In this document: piece after piece, positions 9,202 to 17,883 of the stretch
Position numbering within the stretch: the first letter of the stretch is position 1
Layout of the letters: each line of letters starts with the position of its first letter
Assembly: GCF_042686195.1 (NCBI RefSeq)
Contig: NZ_JBHUOQ010000001.1
Span: 682,001-746,000 of the forward strand
Source of the DNA: Corticicoccus populi
Lineage (GTDB): Bacteria; Bacillota; Bacilli; Staphylococcales; Salinicoccaceae
Length of the DNA: 64,000 nucleotides
Reading direction: 5' to 3'
Made by a program: the position numbers and the translations under genes
The notes under the pieces: model-generated
Databases searched by the model: none
Seen by the model: the letters and a program-made list of their open reading frames with translations, nothing else
Told to the model about the DNA's origin: nothing

Positions 9202-9342
9202 ATGAATAAATTCGAAAAACAAGTGCAGTCTAAAAACAATGATGTCATTGATGCGGGTCTTGCATTTGTTGTCGGCTTACTCGGCTTCACTGCAATTTAT
9301 GTAATTGCTCAGGCCTTTGAAATCGTGAGCAGACTCTGGTAA
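9202..9342 (+). CDS. yqzM: YqzM family small membrane protein
   Basis: 46-residue protein with a charged N-terminus (MNKFEKQVQSKNND) and one predicted membrane helix (about 18-40, rich in Val, Leu, Phe, Ile). It resembles Bacillus YqzM in sequence style and in position, between holA and comEC and on the opposite strand to both. The function is unknown. The start follows a G-rich RBS (GGGGG). Its stop is followed by a terminator shared with comEC. Confidence 0.85.
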   Translation: MNKFEKQVQSKNNDVIDAGLAFVVGLLGFTAIYVIAQAFEIVSRLW

Positions 9343-9352
9343 CTGATATTTT

Positions 9353-9380
9353 AAAAGACGAATGTTTTCATTCGTCTTTT
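9353..9380. terminator. Bidirectional terminator of yqzM and comEC
   Basis: AAAAGACGAATG / CATTCGTCTTTT with a TTTT loop and a T run on both strands. The comEC stop codon (9368-9370) lies in the loop and first bases of the stem, so the two genes share one compact convergent terminator. Confidence 0.93.
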
Positions 9381-11590
9381 TTTATACACAATTTTTTCTC
9401 ATCAGTGAGTTTTGCTTCACTGCACATTATATTTTCACGAATTTTAAAACGCACCATGCCGTCAGTTACGGTACTGTATATGTGTGTATTCCCGACTCTT
9501 TCCATCACTTCAGTATCCGGGTGATGATACCTGTTGTTTACTCCTGCAGACACAAGAACTGTGTGATAGTTTACAGCACTGAGAAACTCCTCTGTTGAAG
9601 ATGAATTTGAACCGTGATGTGCGAGTTTTAATACGTCAGCAGTGACATCCTGACCACTATTAATTAAATTTTCCTCCATGTCCCCTGTCATATCTCCAGT
9701 CATTAAAAATGTATATGCATTCATTTTTAATTTCAGTACAATTGAGAAATCATTCGATGATTCTGAACTTGATAAATAATCAAAGTACAGATTTTGAATT
9801 TCTATATTTCCTGCTTTTAAACTTCTGAAACTGTTTGAATCAATCAAATCCCCTTTAAAATTTCGAAGATCTGAATACCATTCCCGAAATTTGATATCCA
9901 TCTGATTGACCACAAGGCGCTCCACCTTCAATTTCGAGATTATATGCTTGCTCTCACCCATATGATCAATGTCCATGTGCGTTAATATCATCATGTCTAT
10001 TGTATCTATTCCCTGTTCCTTTAAATACGGAAGAATATTCTTCTCCGACTGCTTCACATTTGAATCATCCATGTAAAATCTGCCGCCGGTATCAATTAGA
10101 ACCACCGTATCATTATTATGGTCTTCAATAATAAATGCATCACCCTGTCCGACATCCACCATTGATACTGTAAAATCATTATACTGAATTTTATTGTTCA
10201 AAAATAATAAGACGAAAAACACTAAAGCAGTGAAAATCAACTGTCTATAACGGCCTAAAAGAAGCATCTTAGACATGATATACGTCAAAATCACTAAAAC
10301 AACAATCAGAAAATCATTCATATTCCTTACCGGGAAACGGTGTTTAAAAGCACTTCCGAGAAACATGATTAACTGCTGGAACCAGGTAAATATCCATTCG
10401 ATTAAATCATTAAAGAAATAAGTGGAATTTAACAGAACAGCCAAATTATACAGAATGACTGCTGGAAAAATAATGATCGAGAACAAAGGAACAAAAATCA
10501 TATTCATTACTATACCGCTCATACTAATTTCATTAAATTGCACAATAACAATCATAATAGTAGATAATTCAGCAATCACTGTAATACCGAAAAGCTGCTT
10601 TACTGGAGAAACATCTGCAAAAAATGTCCGGGACAATAATATAAAATAAGTTGTAATGTATGACAGCTGAAAGCCTGCATGAAAAATCACCAACGGATTC
10701 ATCATAATTTGAATTAGTGCCGATACAGAAATGACCGTTAAGTACGGCTTCCTGCGGAACATTGATGTGATAAACAGAACAACAGCCATAAACACTGCTC
10801 TGAAAACACTGGGGCTGAAGAAATTAAACAGGAGAAACAGAATCAATACTGTAATCAACAGCCATTTAATCGTTTGAATCGTCAGTCTCATCTTTTTGAA
10901 TATGAAAAAAAGCACTCCGGTGATAAATGCCACATGTGTGCCTGAAATTACATATAGGTGATATATACCGAGTTTCTGAAGTGCATCAAAAAATTTCGAC
11001 TCAATGTATGATTTGTTGCCGATGGACAACGTGATGACATCGAATTTAAAGCTGCCGCCTGTACTGCTTAAAATTTTATTAATATAGTCAGATCTCATTT
11101 GACTGATTTTCATTATGAAAGATTTTTCAACCGGTTCACAGTGCTGAATGTCGTCATCGTATATCCTCCCGTCGACACCATTCATTAAGAGCCTGAGACG
11201 TTCATTCTTTTTAATGAAATTTCGTTCTTCACCCGGAACTTCAATTGAAAACGGACCGCTGCACCGGTCTCCGATGAGAAGCTTCTGAGATGAATACAGA
11301 TCAAACTTATTCCCGTCTGATTCAACAATGTAGCTTAAACTTTCTCTGTAGTACTTATAATCCACTACAACAAATGAGGGAATGCTCTCAACTGCATCAC
11401 TGTATGTCATTTGATCTGCGAAAATAAAAGTGATGATTGTCGTCAATAATACTAAAGCACCCATCAGTTTATTCGTGCATCTTCTGACGGCGATAAGTAG
11501 CGTGACGAGCAAAAAAAATAAGCCCGCAAAGGGGCTTATCGTCAATATGAATCCTGTAATAACGGCCAACAGCACTAAGAAGGCTGTCAT
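9368..11590 (-). CDS. comEC: Competence membrane channel ComEC/Rec2
   Basis: Polytopic membrane protein that carries single-stranded DNA across the membrane during transformation. 740 residues, full length and uninterrupted. Seen: hydrophobic N-terminal helices (1-60), a soluble DUF4131-type region (about 70-170), the multi-helix competence domain (about 205-460), and a C-terminal metallo-beta-lactamase domain (from about 475, with THMDIDHMG and LKLAHHGS metal-binding motifs). The start overlaps the comEB stop by 4 bases (ATGA). Its integrity suggests that competence is still selected. Confidence 0.96.
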   Translation of the reverse strand: MTAFLVLLAVITGFILTISPFAGLFFLLVTLLIAVRRCTNKLMGALVLLTTIITFIFADQMTYSDAVESIPSFVVVDYKYYRESLSYIVESDGNKFDLYSSQKLLIGDRCSGPFSIEVPGEERNFIKKNERLRLLMNGVDGRIYDDDIQHCEPVEKSFIMKISQMRSDYINKILSSTGGSFKFDVITLSIGNKSYIESKFFDALQKLGIYHLYVISGTHVAFITGVLFFIFKKMRLTIQTIKWLLITVLILFLLFNFFSPSVFRAVFMAVVLFITSMFRRKPYLTVISVSALIQIMMNPLVIFHAGFQLSYITTYFILLSRTFFADVSPVKQLFGITVIAELSTIMIVIVQFNEISMSGIVMNMIFVPLFSIIIFPAVILYNLAVLLNSTYFFNDLIEWIFTWFQQLIMFLGSAFKHRFPVRNMNDFLIVVLVILTYIMSKMLLLGRYRQLIFTALVFFVLLFLNNKIQYNDFTVSMVDVGQGDAFIIEDHNNDTVVLIDTGGRFYMDDSNVKQSEKNILPYLKEQGIDTIDMMILTHMDIDHMGESKHIISKLKVERLVVNQMDIKFREWYSDLRNFKGDLIDSNSFRSLKAGNIEIQNLYFDYLSSSESSNDFSIVLKLKMNAYTFLMTGDMTGDMEENLINSGQDVTADVLKLAHHGSNSSSTEEFLSAVNYHTVLVSAGVNNRYHHPDTEVMERVGNTHIYSTVTDGMVRFKIRENIMCSEAKLTDEKKLCIKKDE

Positions 11591-12048
11591 GAGAAGGTTT
11601 CAAAGTAACGTGCTATTTTTTGTTTATCAAGATGAATGCGGTGGTATTCCACACCTGTTTTGTCCAGTAATTCCAATGCATACGGATGATTTTTATAATC
11701 TTCCGCATAGTAAATGTTTTTAATGCCTGCCTGGATAATTGATTTCGTACAATGGACGCAGGGAAAATGCGTGACATAAATGCTCGCACCTTCTGTTGAT
11801 ACCCCGAATTTTGAACACTGCAGTATCGCATTGATTTCTGCATGAATGGTTCTTATACAGTGACCACCCTCAATATAACACCCGGCATCAATACAATGGT
11901 CTTCGCCGGATACAGAGCCGTTATACCCGCCTGCAATCACCCGGTTGTCTTTAACAATGGTTGCCCCTACCTTTAATCTCTCACAAGTGGAACGGAGTCT
12001 TAACAGGTGGCTTTGTGCCAGAAAATATTCGTGCCAGTCTATACGCAT
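11587..12048 (-). CDS. comEB: ComEB, dCMP deaminase family protein
   Basis: 153-residue zinc-dependent deaminase of the dCMP deaminase family. Seen: catalytic H69-A-E71 and the second zinc motif P96-C-V-H-C100. The enzyme would convert dCMP to dUMP. In Bacillus the gene lies in the comE operon but is not strictly needed for DNA uptake (family knowledge). It is coupled to comEC by a 4-base overlap and follows comEA by 16 bases. Confidence 0.95.
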   Translation of the reverse strand: MRIDWHEYFLAQSHLLRLRSTCERLKVGATIVKDNRVIAGGYNGSVSGEDHCIDAGCYIEGGHCIRTIHAEINAILQCSKFGVSTEGASIYVTHFPCVHCTKSIIQAGIKNIYYAEDYKNHPYALELLDKTGVEYHRIHLDKQKIARYFETFS

Positions 12049-12064
12049 TTTATCCCCTCTTTCT

Positions 12065-12676
12065 CTATTCTATTGTAATATACGGTTCGAGACTTTCAAA
12101 TGTTTTTTCACCGATACCGGAAATATTCATCAGGTCTTCTTTTTTCATAAACAGCCCGTTCGCTTCCCTGTACTCAATAATCAGTGCTGCTTTCTTCTCG
12201 CCGATGCCGTTTAATGTCGTCAGATCATTTATATCAGCTGTATTAATATTTACAGTATCCGTTTCCTCAGACTTTTCATCTTCGGACGAAAAATCAGCTT
12301 CGACTTCTTCACCTTCGTACGGCACATAAATCACCATCTCGTCCGATATTTTTTGAGACTGATTGACACTCTTCAAATCAGACACAGAGAGAAGCCCCGC
12401 CATATCAAGTACATTAATCACACGGGCATCTTTCGCAAGCTCATAAACACCAGGTGATTTCACTGCACCTTTCACTTCTACAAAAAATGTTGATGATTCT
12501 GCTTCAACCGATTCAGTTTCCGCGTCTTCAGTTTCAGGCACTGTATCCTCTATTTCTGCACTTTCAATCACTTCAATATCCTTACTGTTCATCAGCCAGA
12601 AAACAGATAATATCAGTATGACTGCAGCGCCTCCTGCAAAATACCATTTAAACTGATTGATAAATTCTTTCACCAT
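12065..12676 (-). CDS. comEA: Competence DNA receptor ComEA
   Basis: Membrane-anchored receptor for double-stranded DNA on the outside of the cell. 203 residues: one N-terminal membrane helix (about 11-30), an acidic linker (35-60), an SLBB domain (about 62-120), a second acidic linker, and a tandem helix-hairpin-helix DNA-binding domain (143-203, with LNGIGEKKA and ISGIGEKTF). The RBS AGGAGAG lies 6 bases upstream. It heads comEA-comEB-comEC. The upstream region is AT-rich but I cannot define a ComK- or SigH-type site. Confidence 0.96.
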   Translation of the reverse strand: MVKEFINQFKWYFAGGAAVILILSVFWLMNSKDIEVIESAEIEDTVPETEDAETESVEAESSTFFVEVKGAVKSPGVYELAKDARVINVLDMAGLLSVSDLKSVNQSQKISDEMVIYVPYEGEEVEADFSSEDEKSEETDTVNINTADINDLTTLNGIGEKKAALIIEYREANGLFMKKEDLMNISGIGEKTFESLEPYITIE

Positions 12677-12773
12677 CTTATCTCTCCTTTTTATAAGACC
12701 CTATACTTATATATGGAGGAAAATCAGCGTTTTACTTTTTAAAAATATAAGTAAATAAATAAACTCAAAAAAA

Positions 12774-12796
12774 CTTTGTAACTAATAGTTACAAAG
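12774..12796 (-). terminator. Terminator of the yqeG-to-methyltransferase operon
   Basis: A perfect 10-bp stem CTTTGTAACT / AGTTACAAAG with a 3-base loop is followed on the minus strand by seven T. The methyltransferase stop codon lies inside the hairpin. Confidence 0.92.
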
Positions 12797-13517
12797 CCTT
12801 TTTTACGATATAAAAATTTCTGTCGGAAATATCAATAATAGAGTGATCGATATCGAAGTCACTGAAAGCATTCACACATAAAAGCCCTGATTTTTCGAGC
12901 ATATTGAGAATATCTTCATGAGTATAGGTTCTCTGAGTATATACTTCATCATATCTTTCATATTTATTATTTTCCTGTTTGATAAAAAACGTCATATCAT
13001 GTGTCACAGTGAGCGGTGTCTCTTCACGAACTGCATTCCATATATATACGAGATGTTCGGTCTCATCACTGTAAGTCATATCCATGAATTCTTCATTCAT
13101 TTTATATACACTGTGGACATCGAAAATAAATACACCATCGTCTTTTAGATGACTTGCAATATTTTTTAAGGCTGTCACAAATACATCCGGTCCACTGCAG
13201 TAATTCATCACGTCAGCAGTCGCAGTAATCATATCGAACTGTCTTGAGAGGTTGAAATCCGTCATATCCCCAACAAAATAATTAATATCAGGATGTTTTG
13301 TTTTGGCAATATCAATCATTGTACTTGATATATCCAGTCCTTCAACATTTGAAAAATCAAGCCTGCCGGTTAGTTCACCCGTTCCGCAGCCGACATCAAG
13401 CACCGATTCCCTCTCTTCTTTATAGTGATGAATAATATCGAGCCATAAGTTATACGGCATGTCATATGTCAGCTCATCATAGTATTCACTTAAAAATGCC
13501 TTATTCGACTCCAACAT
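12789..13517 (-). CDS. Class I SAM-dependent methyltransferase (YqeM-like)
   Basis: About 242 residues. Seen: the Rossmann SAM-binding motif VLDVGCGTGELT at about 39-50, and acidic residues closing strand 2 (VEGLDISSTM). The substrate is unknown. The position behind rsfS in the yqeH-aroE-nadD-yqeK-rsfS operon matches Bacillus yqeM. The start is uncertain: ATG 13517 fits the usual N-terminus better, while ATG 13526 gives three more residues; neither has a good RBS, so coupling to the overlapping rsfS end is likely. Terminated by the hairpin that contains its stop. Confidence 0.88.
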   Translation of the reverse strand: MLESNKAFLSEYYDELTYDMPYNLWLDIIHHYKEERESVLDVGCGTGELTGRLDFSNVEGLDISSTMIDIAKTKHPDINYFVGDMTDFNLSRQFDMITATADVMNYCSGPDVFVTALKNIASHLKDDGVFIFDVHSVYKMNEEFMDMTYSDETEHLVYIWNAVREETPLTVTHDMTFFIKQENNKYERYDEVYTQRTYTHEDILNMLEKSGLLCVNAFSDFDIDHSIIDISDRNFYIVKKAL

Positions 13518-13839
13518 GCTCACCATTTGTAAACAGACGTTCTAAATTGTAATACTCTCTTTCAGGTTTATAAAATACATGGATAACCACACTGTGGAGG
13601 TCACAAAGAATCCATTTCGCATCCTTGTAGCCTTCAATCAGCGGCTCTATGTCATTGTCTCTGGCAACTTCTTTAACTTCATCAGCAATGGCCTGCACCT
13701 GTCGGTCTGATGTACCATGGCAGATTAAATAATAATCACACACAGAACTTGTTTCTCTTACATCAAATTTCATTATATCTTCAGCACGCTTATCATCACA
13801 TGCTTCAATCATTTTGTTCAGTAATTCTTCCGTAGACAT
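13501..13839 (-). CDS. rsfS: Ribosome silencing factor RsfS
   Basis: 112-residue protein of the RsfS/Iojap family that binds uL14 on the 50S subunit and blocks subunit joining in starved cells. Seen: the conserved core with DLRETSSVCDYYLICHGTS-like sequence (about 24-45) and the segment GYKDAKWILCDLHSVVIHVF (about 69-90). It lies 4 bases behind yqeK and overlaps the methyltransferase start. Confidence 0.97.
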   Translation of the reverse strand: MSTEELLNKMIEACDDKRAEDIMKFDVRETSSVCDYYLICHGTSDRQVQAIADEVKEVARDNDIEPLIEGYKDAKWILCDLHSVVIHVFYKPEREYYNLERLFTNGEHVGVE

Positions 13840-13843
13840 TCAG

Positions 13844-14413
13844 TCACTCCTTAACCATATTATAATAATTGTAACACTCAACAGTGTTTTGATAGATTGA
13901 ACGGTTCTTACTAATTAAATGCTCCAGATTGGCTTTTGTAATTTCATATACTGCCAAATCCAGATTTTTTTGTTCAAAAACTATTTTTCTGATTTTCTCT
14001 ACACCCGGCTGTGTACGTTTTGGTTCAATGTAGTCGGCAACAAAAATAATTTTCTCGACAAGGACCATATGTGCCCGTCCGGTTGTATGATTTTTAATCG
14101 CCTGAAAAATTTCTTCATCATCTACACCGTACTGTTCTCTCATCTTAACCGCAGCAACAGGTCCGTGAAGAATCTCACTTTTAAAACCAAGCAGTCTCGG
14201 ATTTAATTTATATTTTGTGACCACCTGATACATTTCACCAAGTTCATCATATTTGGAATAGTCATGCAGTATTCCGGCAAGATAACATTTTTCTTCATCA
14301 GCATTAAATATCTCCGCCATTTGAAGTGCTGTTTTCGCTACTCTTTTTGAATGCTTATAACGTCTTTCAGGGAGTTTTTCTTTAACAATTTCTTTGGCAT
14401 CCTTACGTTTCAT
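13844..14413 (-). CDS. yqeK: HD-domain Ap4A hydrolase YqeK
   Basis: 189-residue HD-superfamily metal hydrolase. Seen: RYKHSKRVAKTA (first His, about residue 20), the HD pair in AGILHDYSKY (about 47-56), further metal or phosphate ligands at LHGP and the IKNHTTGR segment (about 105-112). Bacterial YqeK proteins hydrolyse diadenosine tetraphosphate symmetrically (family knowledge). Overlaps the end of nadD by 11 bases and precedes rsfS, the standard order. Confidence 0.95.
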   Translation of the reverse strand: MKRKDAKEIVKEKLPERRYKHSKRVAKTALQMAEIFNADEEKCYLAGILHDYSKYDELGEMYQVVTKYKLNPRLLGFKSEILHGPVAAVKMREQYGVDDEEIFQAIKNHTTGRAHMVLVEKIIFVADYIEPKRTQPGVEKIRKIVFEQKNLDLAVYEITKANLEHLISKNRSIYQNTVECYNYYNMVKE

Positions 14414-14963
14414 ACAAATTGTTCTCCTTTATATAACCGTACACACTTTCCGGCAATAAATGACGGTATTCATCTTGTTTTTTTATCCTGTGTCGTATAT
14501 CCGTTGAAGATATCTCTATGACCGGCTGACCGACATCTATAAACGGTTCTAAAATCACGGCATTACTATCATGTCTTCTCATGACTGCAAAGTGTATCAT
14601 TTCAAGCAGTGATTGATACCTGTACCATTTTTCAAAATTATCATACTGGTCTGTACCGATTAAAAAATAAAGTTCATCCCCGGCATACTTGTTTGTTAAA
14701 TACTTCACTGTATCATAAGTATAGCTGAGTCCTTTGTTCTTAAGTTCAAAAGTATCAATTTCAAAAAACGGATAAGATTCAACTGCAGACTCAAGCATTT
14801 GAAGTCTGTTTGTATCACTGCCGGGCTCTCCCTTATGCGGAGACTGAAAGGCCGGAATAAAAATCACTTTATCAAGCTTCAGCGTCTTCCGAGCCTCCAC
14901 AGCAGAGATCATATGCCCGGTATGCACCGGATCAAAAGTACCGCCGAAAACACCTATTTTCAT
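14403..14963 (-). CDS. nadD: Nicotinate-nucleotide adenylyltransferase
   Basis: 186-residue enzyme that adenylates nicotinate mononucleotide to give deamido-NAD. Seen: the nucleotidyltransferase start GVFGGTFDPVHTGHM (4-18, with the GGTFDPxHxGH signature) and the distal ISSTDIRHRI motif (about 151-160). The start codon overlaps the yhbY stop as ATGA. Confidence 0.98.
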   Translation of the reverse strand: MKIGVFGGTFDPVHTGHMISAVEARKTLKLDKVIFIPAFQSPHKGEPGSDTNRLQMLESAVESYPFFEIDTFELKNKGLSYTYDTVKYLTNKYAGDELYFLIGTDQYDNFEKWYRYQSLLEMIHFAVMRRHDSNAVILEPFIDVGQPVIEISSTDIRHRIKKQDEYRHLLPESVYGYIKENNLYET

Positions 14964-15256
14964 GATAATTCAATCTGTTTATGATTCACAGATTCTTTAT
15001 ACAGTATGATTGTGTTACCGATTATTGTCACGATATGACTGCTGGTTTGTCTGCTGATGTCATCTGCGATTACATCTTTGTCTTCCAGACAGTTCTGCAG
15101 TACGGAGACTTTTATCAGTTCCCGTTTCTCAAGAACATCACTGATTTGATTTATAAAGTTATCGGTAACACCATTTTTACCGATTTGAAAAATAGGTTTT
15201 AAATGATGCGCCGATTTTTTCAGTTGTTTTACTTCAGAAGAAGTTAGTTTTTCCAT
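14960..15256 (-). CDS. yhbY: YhbY-family CRM-domain RNA-binding protein
   Basis: 98-residue CRM-domain protein associated with assembly of the large ribosomal subunit. Seen: the IF3C-like fold with KPIFQIGKNGVTD (about 20-32, GxxG-type RNA-binding loop). The start at 15256 follows GGAGG at 8 bases; an in-frame TTG five codons upstream overlaps that RBS and was rejected. It lies between aroE and nadD, as in Bacillus. Confidence 0.95.
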   Translation of the reverse strand: MEKLTSSEVKQLKKSAHHLKPIFQIGKNGVTDNFINQISDVLEKRELIKVSVLQNCLEDKDVIADDISRQTSSHIVTIIGNTIILYKESVNHKQIELS

Positions 15257-15260
15257 AATT

Positions 15261-16052
15261 TCATCCTCCAAGATGTGACTTTAAAGCCTTATTTACAGCC
15301 TGATAATCGCCGTCAATACCGGTCCATATCTTAAAAGCATGCATCGCCTGATATACAAGCATAGGCAGTCCGTTCATAGTGTTTTTCTGATTAAAGTAAG
15401 TCAGAAATTTTGTTTTTTCAGGATTGTATATTAAATCAATACCAATCATTTTATCATTAACAAGCGCAGCATCCAAGTTCAAAACTTCAAACAAATCCTC
15501 ATCTTTCAGACCGACCGGTGTTGCATTTATAATGACATCATAATTCAGATTTTCAACACTCGAAACCGGTGTGAAATCATCTATAATAAAACTTTCGAAA
15601 CTTTCTTTTCTTCTCGCATAAATATATACCTCGTCACCGAGATCTGAATGTGCACGATGAACTGCTTTTGCCGCACCGCCTGCACCAAGAATTAATATCT
15701 TTCTCCGTCTGTCTTTGAAAGCATCCAGATATGCACTTTTATAACCGGAGACATCCGTGTTATGTCCGATATACTTTCCGTCTTTGATGTGTACAGTGTT
15801 AACCGCACCGATTTGTTTCACATTTACATCCACTTCATCAAGATATTTCATGATATTCTCTTTATGCGGAACCGTTACATTAAAACCTGACAACTCATTT
15901 TCAATGGCAGTATCACGTATGACACTTAAATGATCAGGTGTCACATGAAGCGCCTGATAATCTGCATCCAGCTGCAGTGCCCTAAAATTGGCACGGTGTA
16001 TTAAGGGAGACATCGTATGACTTATCGGGTCGCCGATGACAGCAAAATTCAT
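15261..16052 (-). CDS. aroE: Shikimate dehydrogenase (NADP+)
   Basis: 263-residue enzyme reducing 3-dehydroshikimate in aromatic amino acid synthesis. Seen: the substrate site VIGDPISHTMSPLIH (4-18), catalytic Lys in NVTVPHKE (about 58-65), Asp in NTDVSG near 98, and the Rossmann loop GAGGAAKAV near 123. It lies between yqeH and yhbY, the usual place in this operon in Bacillales. Confidence 0.98.
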   Translation of the reverse strand: MNFAVIGDPISHTMSPLIHRANFRALQLDADYQALHVTPDHLSVIRDTAIENELSGFNVTVPHKENIMKYLDEVDVNVKQIGAVNTVHIKDGKYIGHNTDVSGYKSAYLDAFKDRRRKILILGAGGAAKAVHRAHSDLGDEVYIYARRKESFESFIIDDFTPVSSVENLNYDVIINATPVGLKDEDLFEVLNLDAALVNDKMIGIDLIYNPEKTKFLTYFNQKNTMNGLPMLVYQAMHAFKIWTGIDGDYQAVNKALKSHLGG

Positions 16053-16054
16053 AA

Positions 16055-17161
16055 CTATACGCCCCCTTTAAAGATGGTCGGACGAACAGAAACTTCAACT
16101 CCATCCGGAACTTTGACAGTCACTTCCGCACCGCTTTGAACCGCTACAAAAGCGAGACCGCTGATTAGAATATCACTGTCTTCATTCATTTGGAAAGTGA
16201 TGTCCTTACCGTTCTTTAGAAGCAGTGATTCGTCGAGCTCCGGCGGCCCTAAAAGAGTGTTGTAGTGTTTCTCATAAAACTCATCTGCCCGTTCTAATTT
16301 AGTACGGTGAATAGTTAAATGCTGACAACCGTATATACTGAAACTCGTGCGTCTGCCGCCGGTAAAATCAACCCTCGCAAGGTTCCCTATAAATAAAGTC
16401 TGTTCAGGATTTAACTGAAATGTTTTCGGTTTAATTTCCTTAGCCGGTGTAATATATTTTAAGTCTTTCGGCTTTACATAATGAGCCATCTGGCTTGGTA
16501 CGACAATTCCCGGTGTATCATAAATAAAATGCGATTCATCCAAAGGAATATCGATTAAGTCAAGAGTCGTTCCAGGGAAACGGCTCGTTGTAATCACATT
16601 ATCATCTCCTGTTGAACGTTTAATCAATTGATTGATTAACGTTGACTTCCCAACATTCGTTGTTCCGACTACATAAACATCCTGATTACTGCTGTATTTG
16701 GAAATCACTTCAACAAGTTCGTCTACACCATCATTTTTTAATGCACTGACAGCAACTGTTTCTACTGCTGTAATACCAGCTTCTTTCAGCATGTGTTTCG
16801 CACGGTGAATCAATCGTTTTCTGTTTGTTGATTTAGGCAGTAAATCCAGCTTATTAATAACAGCAATGACTTTTTTATCCCCTACTATTCTGTTGAAGGA
16901 TGGTACAAGACTGCCGTTAAAATCAAATACATCGATGACTTTAACAATAACACCGGTTGTTTCATAAAGTGAGTTCAGCATTGTTAAAAAGTCTCCGGAT
17001 GCAACATCCACATCCATCACTTCATTATAATGCTTCAGCCGGTAACACCTCTTACAAATTGCATCTTCTTTCATTAAGCCGCTCTCCGGAATATATCCCG
17101 GTTGATTCTGATCATTCGACTGCAGTGCAGCACCGCATCCGATACATTTCAATTCACCCAC
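16055..17161 (-). CDS. yqeH: Ribosome biogenesis GTPase YqeH
   Basis: 368-residue circularly permuted GTPase needed for 30S subunit assembly. Seen: an N-terminal zinc finger (C5-x2-C8 and CKRCYRLKH near 36-44), G4 NKLDLLPK (about 103) ahead of G1 GTTNVGKST (about 166), G3 DTPG (about 216) and a C-terminal RNA-binding region. The permuted motif order (G4-G1-G3) identifies the family. The GTG start lies 8 bases behind AGGAGG; the ATG nearby is out of frame. Confidence 0.97.
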   Translation of the reverse strand: MGELKCIGCGAALQSNDQNQPGYIPESGLMKEDAICKRCYRLKHYNEVMDVDVASGDFLTMLNSLYETTGVIVKVIDVFDFNGSLVPSFNRIVGDKKVIAVINKLDLLPKSTNRKRLIHRAKHMLKEAGITAVETVAVSALKNDGVDELVEVISKYSSNQDVYVVGTTNVGKSTLINQLIKRSTGDDNVITTSRFPGTTLDLIDIPLDESHFIYDTPGIVVPSQMAHYVKPKDLKYITPAKEIKPKTFQLNPEQTLFIGNLARVDFTGGRRTSFSIYGCQHLTIHRTKLERADEFYEKHYNTLLGPPELDESLLLKNGKDITFQMNEDSDILISGLAFVAVQSGAEVTVKVPDGVEVSVRPTIFKGGV

Positions 17162-17164
17162 GCA

Positions 17165-17689
17165 TTAATCCTCCTTACTCAATAATCCTCGTTTATTAAA
17201 ATATCTCATAATCATTCTTTCCATTCGTCTATTTAATATTGTTGCGAGACCGTCTTTATCTTTTACAGGAATCACAAGAATACTTTTCATATTCACTCTA
17301 TTTGCTCCGAAAATATCCGTCATTAACTGATCTCCAACCATAACTGTATTTTCAATATCCGCGTTCATTTCTTTAACTGCGCGTCTGAAGTTTTTTGACA
17401 GTGGTTTTCGCGCGCTGCAGATATACTGGAAACCGTTCGGTTCACAAAATGTTCCGACACGGCCGCTTTTGCCGTTCGACAGAATCATTACATTTATACC
17501 GTTCTCTTTCAGATTACTAAACCATTCCACAACCTCATTATCTGCATCAGGCTCATCGAAAGCGACAAGTGTATTATCAAGATCTGTCATCACTGTATTA
17601 ACACCCATATTTTTCAAACGCTCCGGTGTAATGGCTTTAATATTCTCAACATAAGAAGTCGGTAAAAAGTATTTTTTTAGTAAATTCAA
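17165..17689 (-). CDS. yqeG: YqeG-family HAD phosphatase
   Basis: 174-residue HAD superfamily IIIA phosphatase. Seen: motif I DLDNTLVAFDEP (about 37-48), motif II LSNGKSGR (about 70), Lys in SARKPLSKNF (about 94) and motif III MVGDQLMTDIFGANR (about 116). The physiological substrate is not established. The start codon is TTG, 8 bases behind GAGGAG. It is the first gene of the operon that runs to the methyltransferase. Confidence 0.95.
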   Translation of the reverse strand: MNLLKKYFLPTSYVENIKAITPERLKNMGVNTVMTDLDNTLVAFDEPDADNEVVEWFSNLKENGINVMILSNGKSGRVGTFCEPNGFQYICSARKPLSKNFRRAVKEMNADIENTVMVGDQLMTDIFGANRVNMKSILVIPVKDKDGLATILNRRMERMIMRYFNKRGLLSKED

Positions 17690-17731
17690 TATCCGTACTC
17701 CTCATCATTTTTATTTACTTTATTTTATCAC

Positions 17732-17771
17732 AAAAGAAAAGCACCTTAACGATTTAAGGCGCTTTTCTTTT
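17732..17771 (-). terminator. Terminator of the O-methyltransferase to small-peptide operon
   Basis: A long stem AAAAGAAAAGC-a-CCTTAA / TTAAGG-c-GCTTTTCTTTT with a CGAT loop and one mismatch. It separates the mtnN group from yqeG. It overlaps the stop codon of the 32-residue peptide. Confidence 0.85.
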
Positions 17772-17868
17772 ACTCGATAATTTCGTTATCTTCTGTTTCT
17801 GTTTCGCTGTAAATCAAATAACCTATTACAACTGTAATAATGATTGAAAGAATCATTAGTAATAGCAT
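17770..17868 (-). CDS. Unrecognised 32-residue single-pass membrane peptide
   Basis: I do not recognise this gene. It encodes a hydrophobic helix (residues 1-20, MLLLMILSIIITVVIGYLIY) and a short acidic tail (SETETEDNEIIE). The evidence that it is real: a near-perfect RBS (GGAGG, 7 bases before ATG), a start 15 bases behind the mtnN stop, and a stop placed exactly at the foot of the operon terminator. The layout suggests co-transcription with mtnN. The predicted topology is N-out or N-in with one helix; no catalytic residues are possible at this size. Confidence 0.7.
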   Translation of the reverse strand: MLLLMILSIIITVVIGYLIYSETETEDNEIIE

Positions 17869-17883
17869 ACGGTCCCCTCCAGA

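Noticed and set aside
12714..12743. Short plus-strand frame starting ATGGAGGAAAATC upstream of comEA
   Set aside because: Nine codons, no RBS, in the comEA leader; likely chance.
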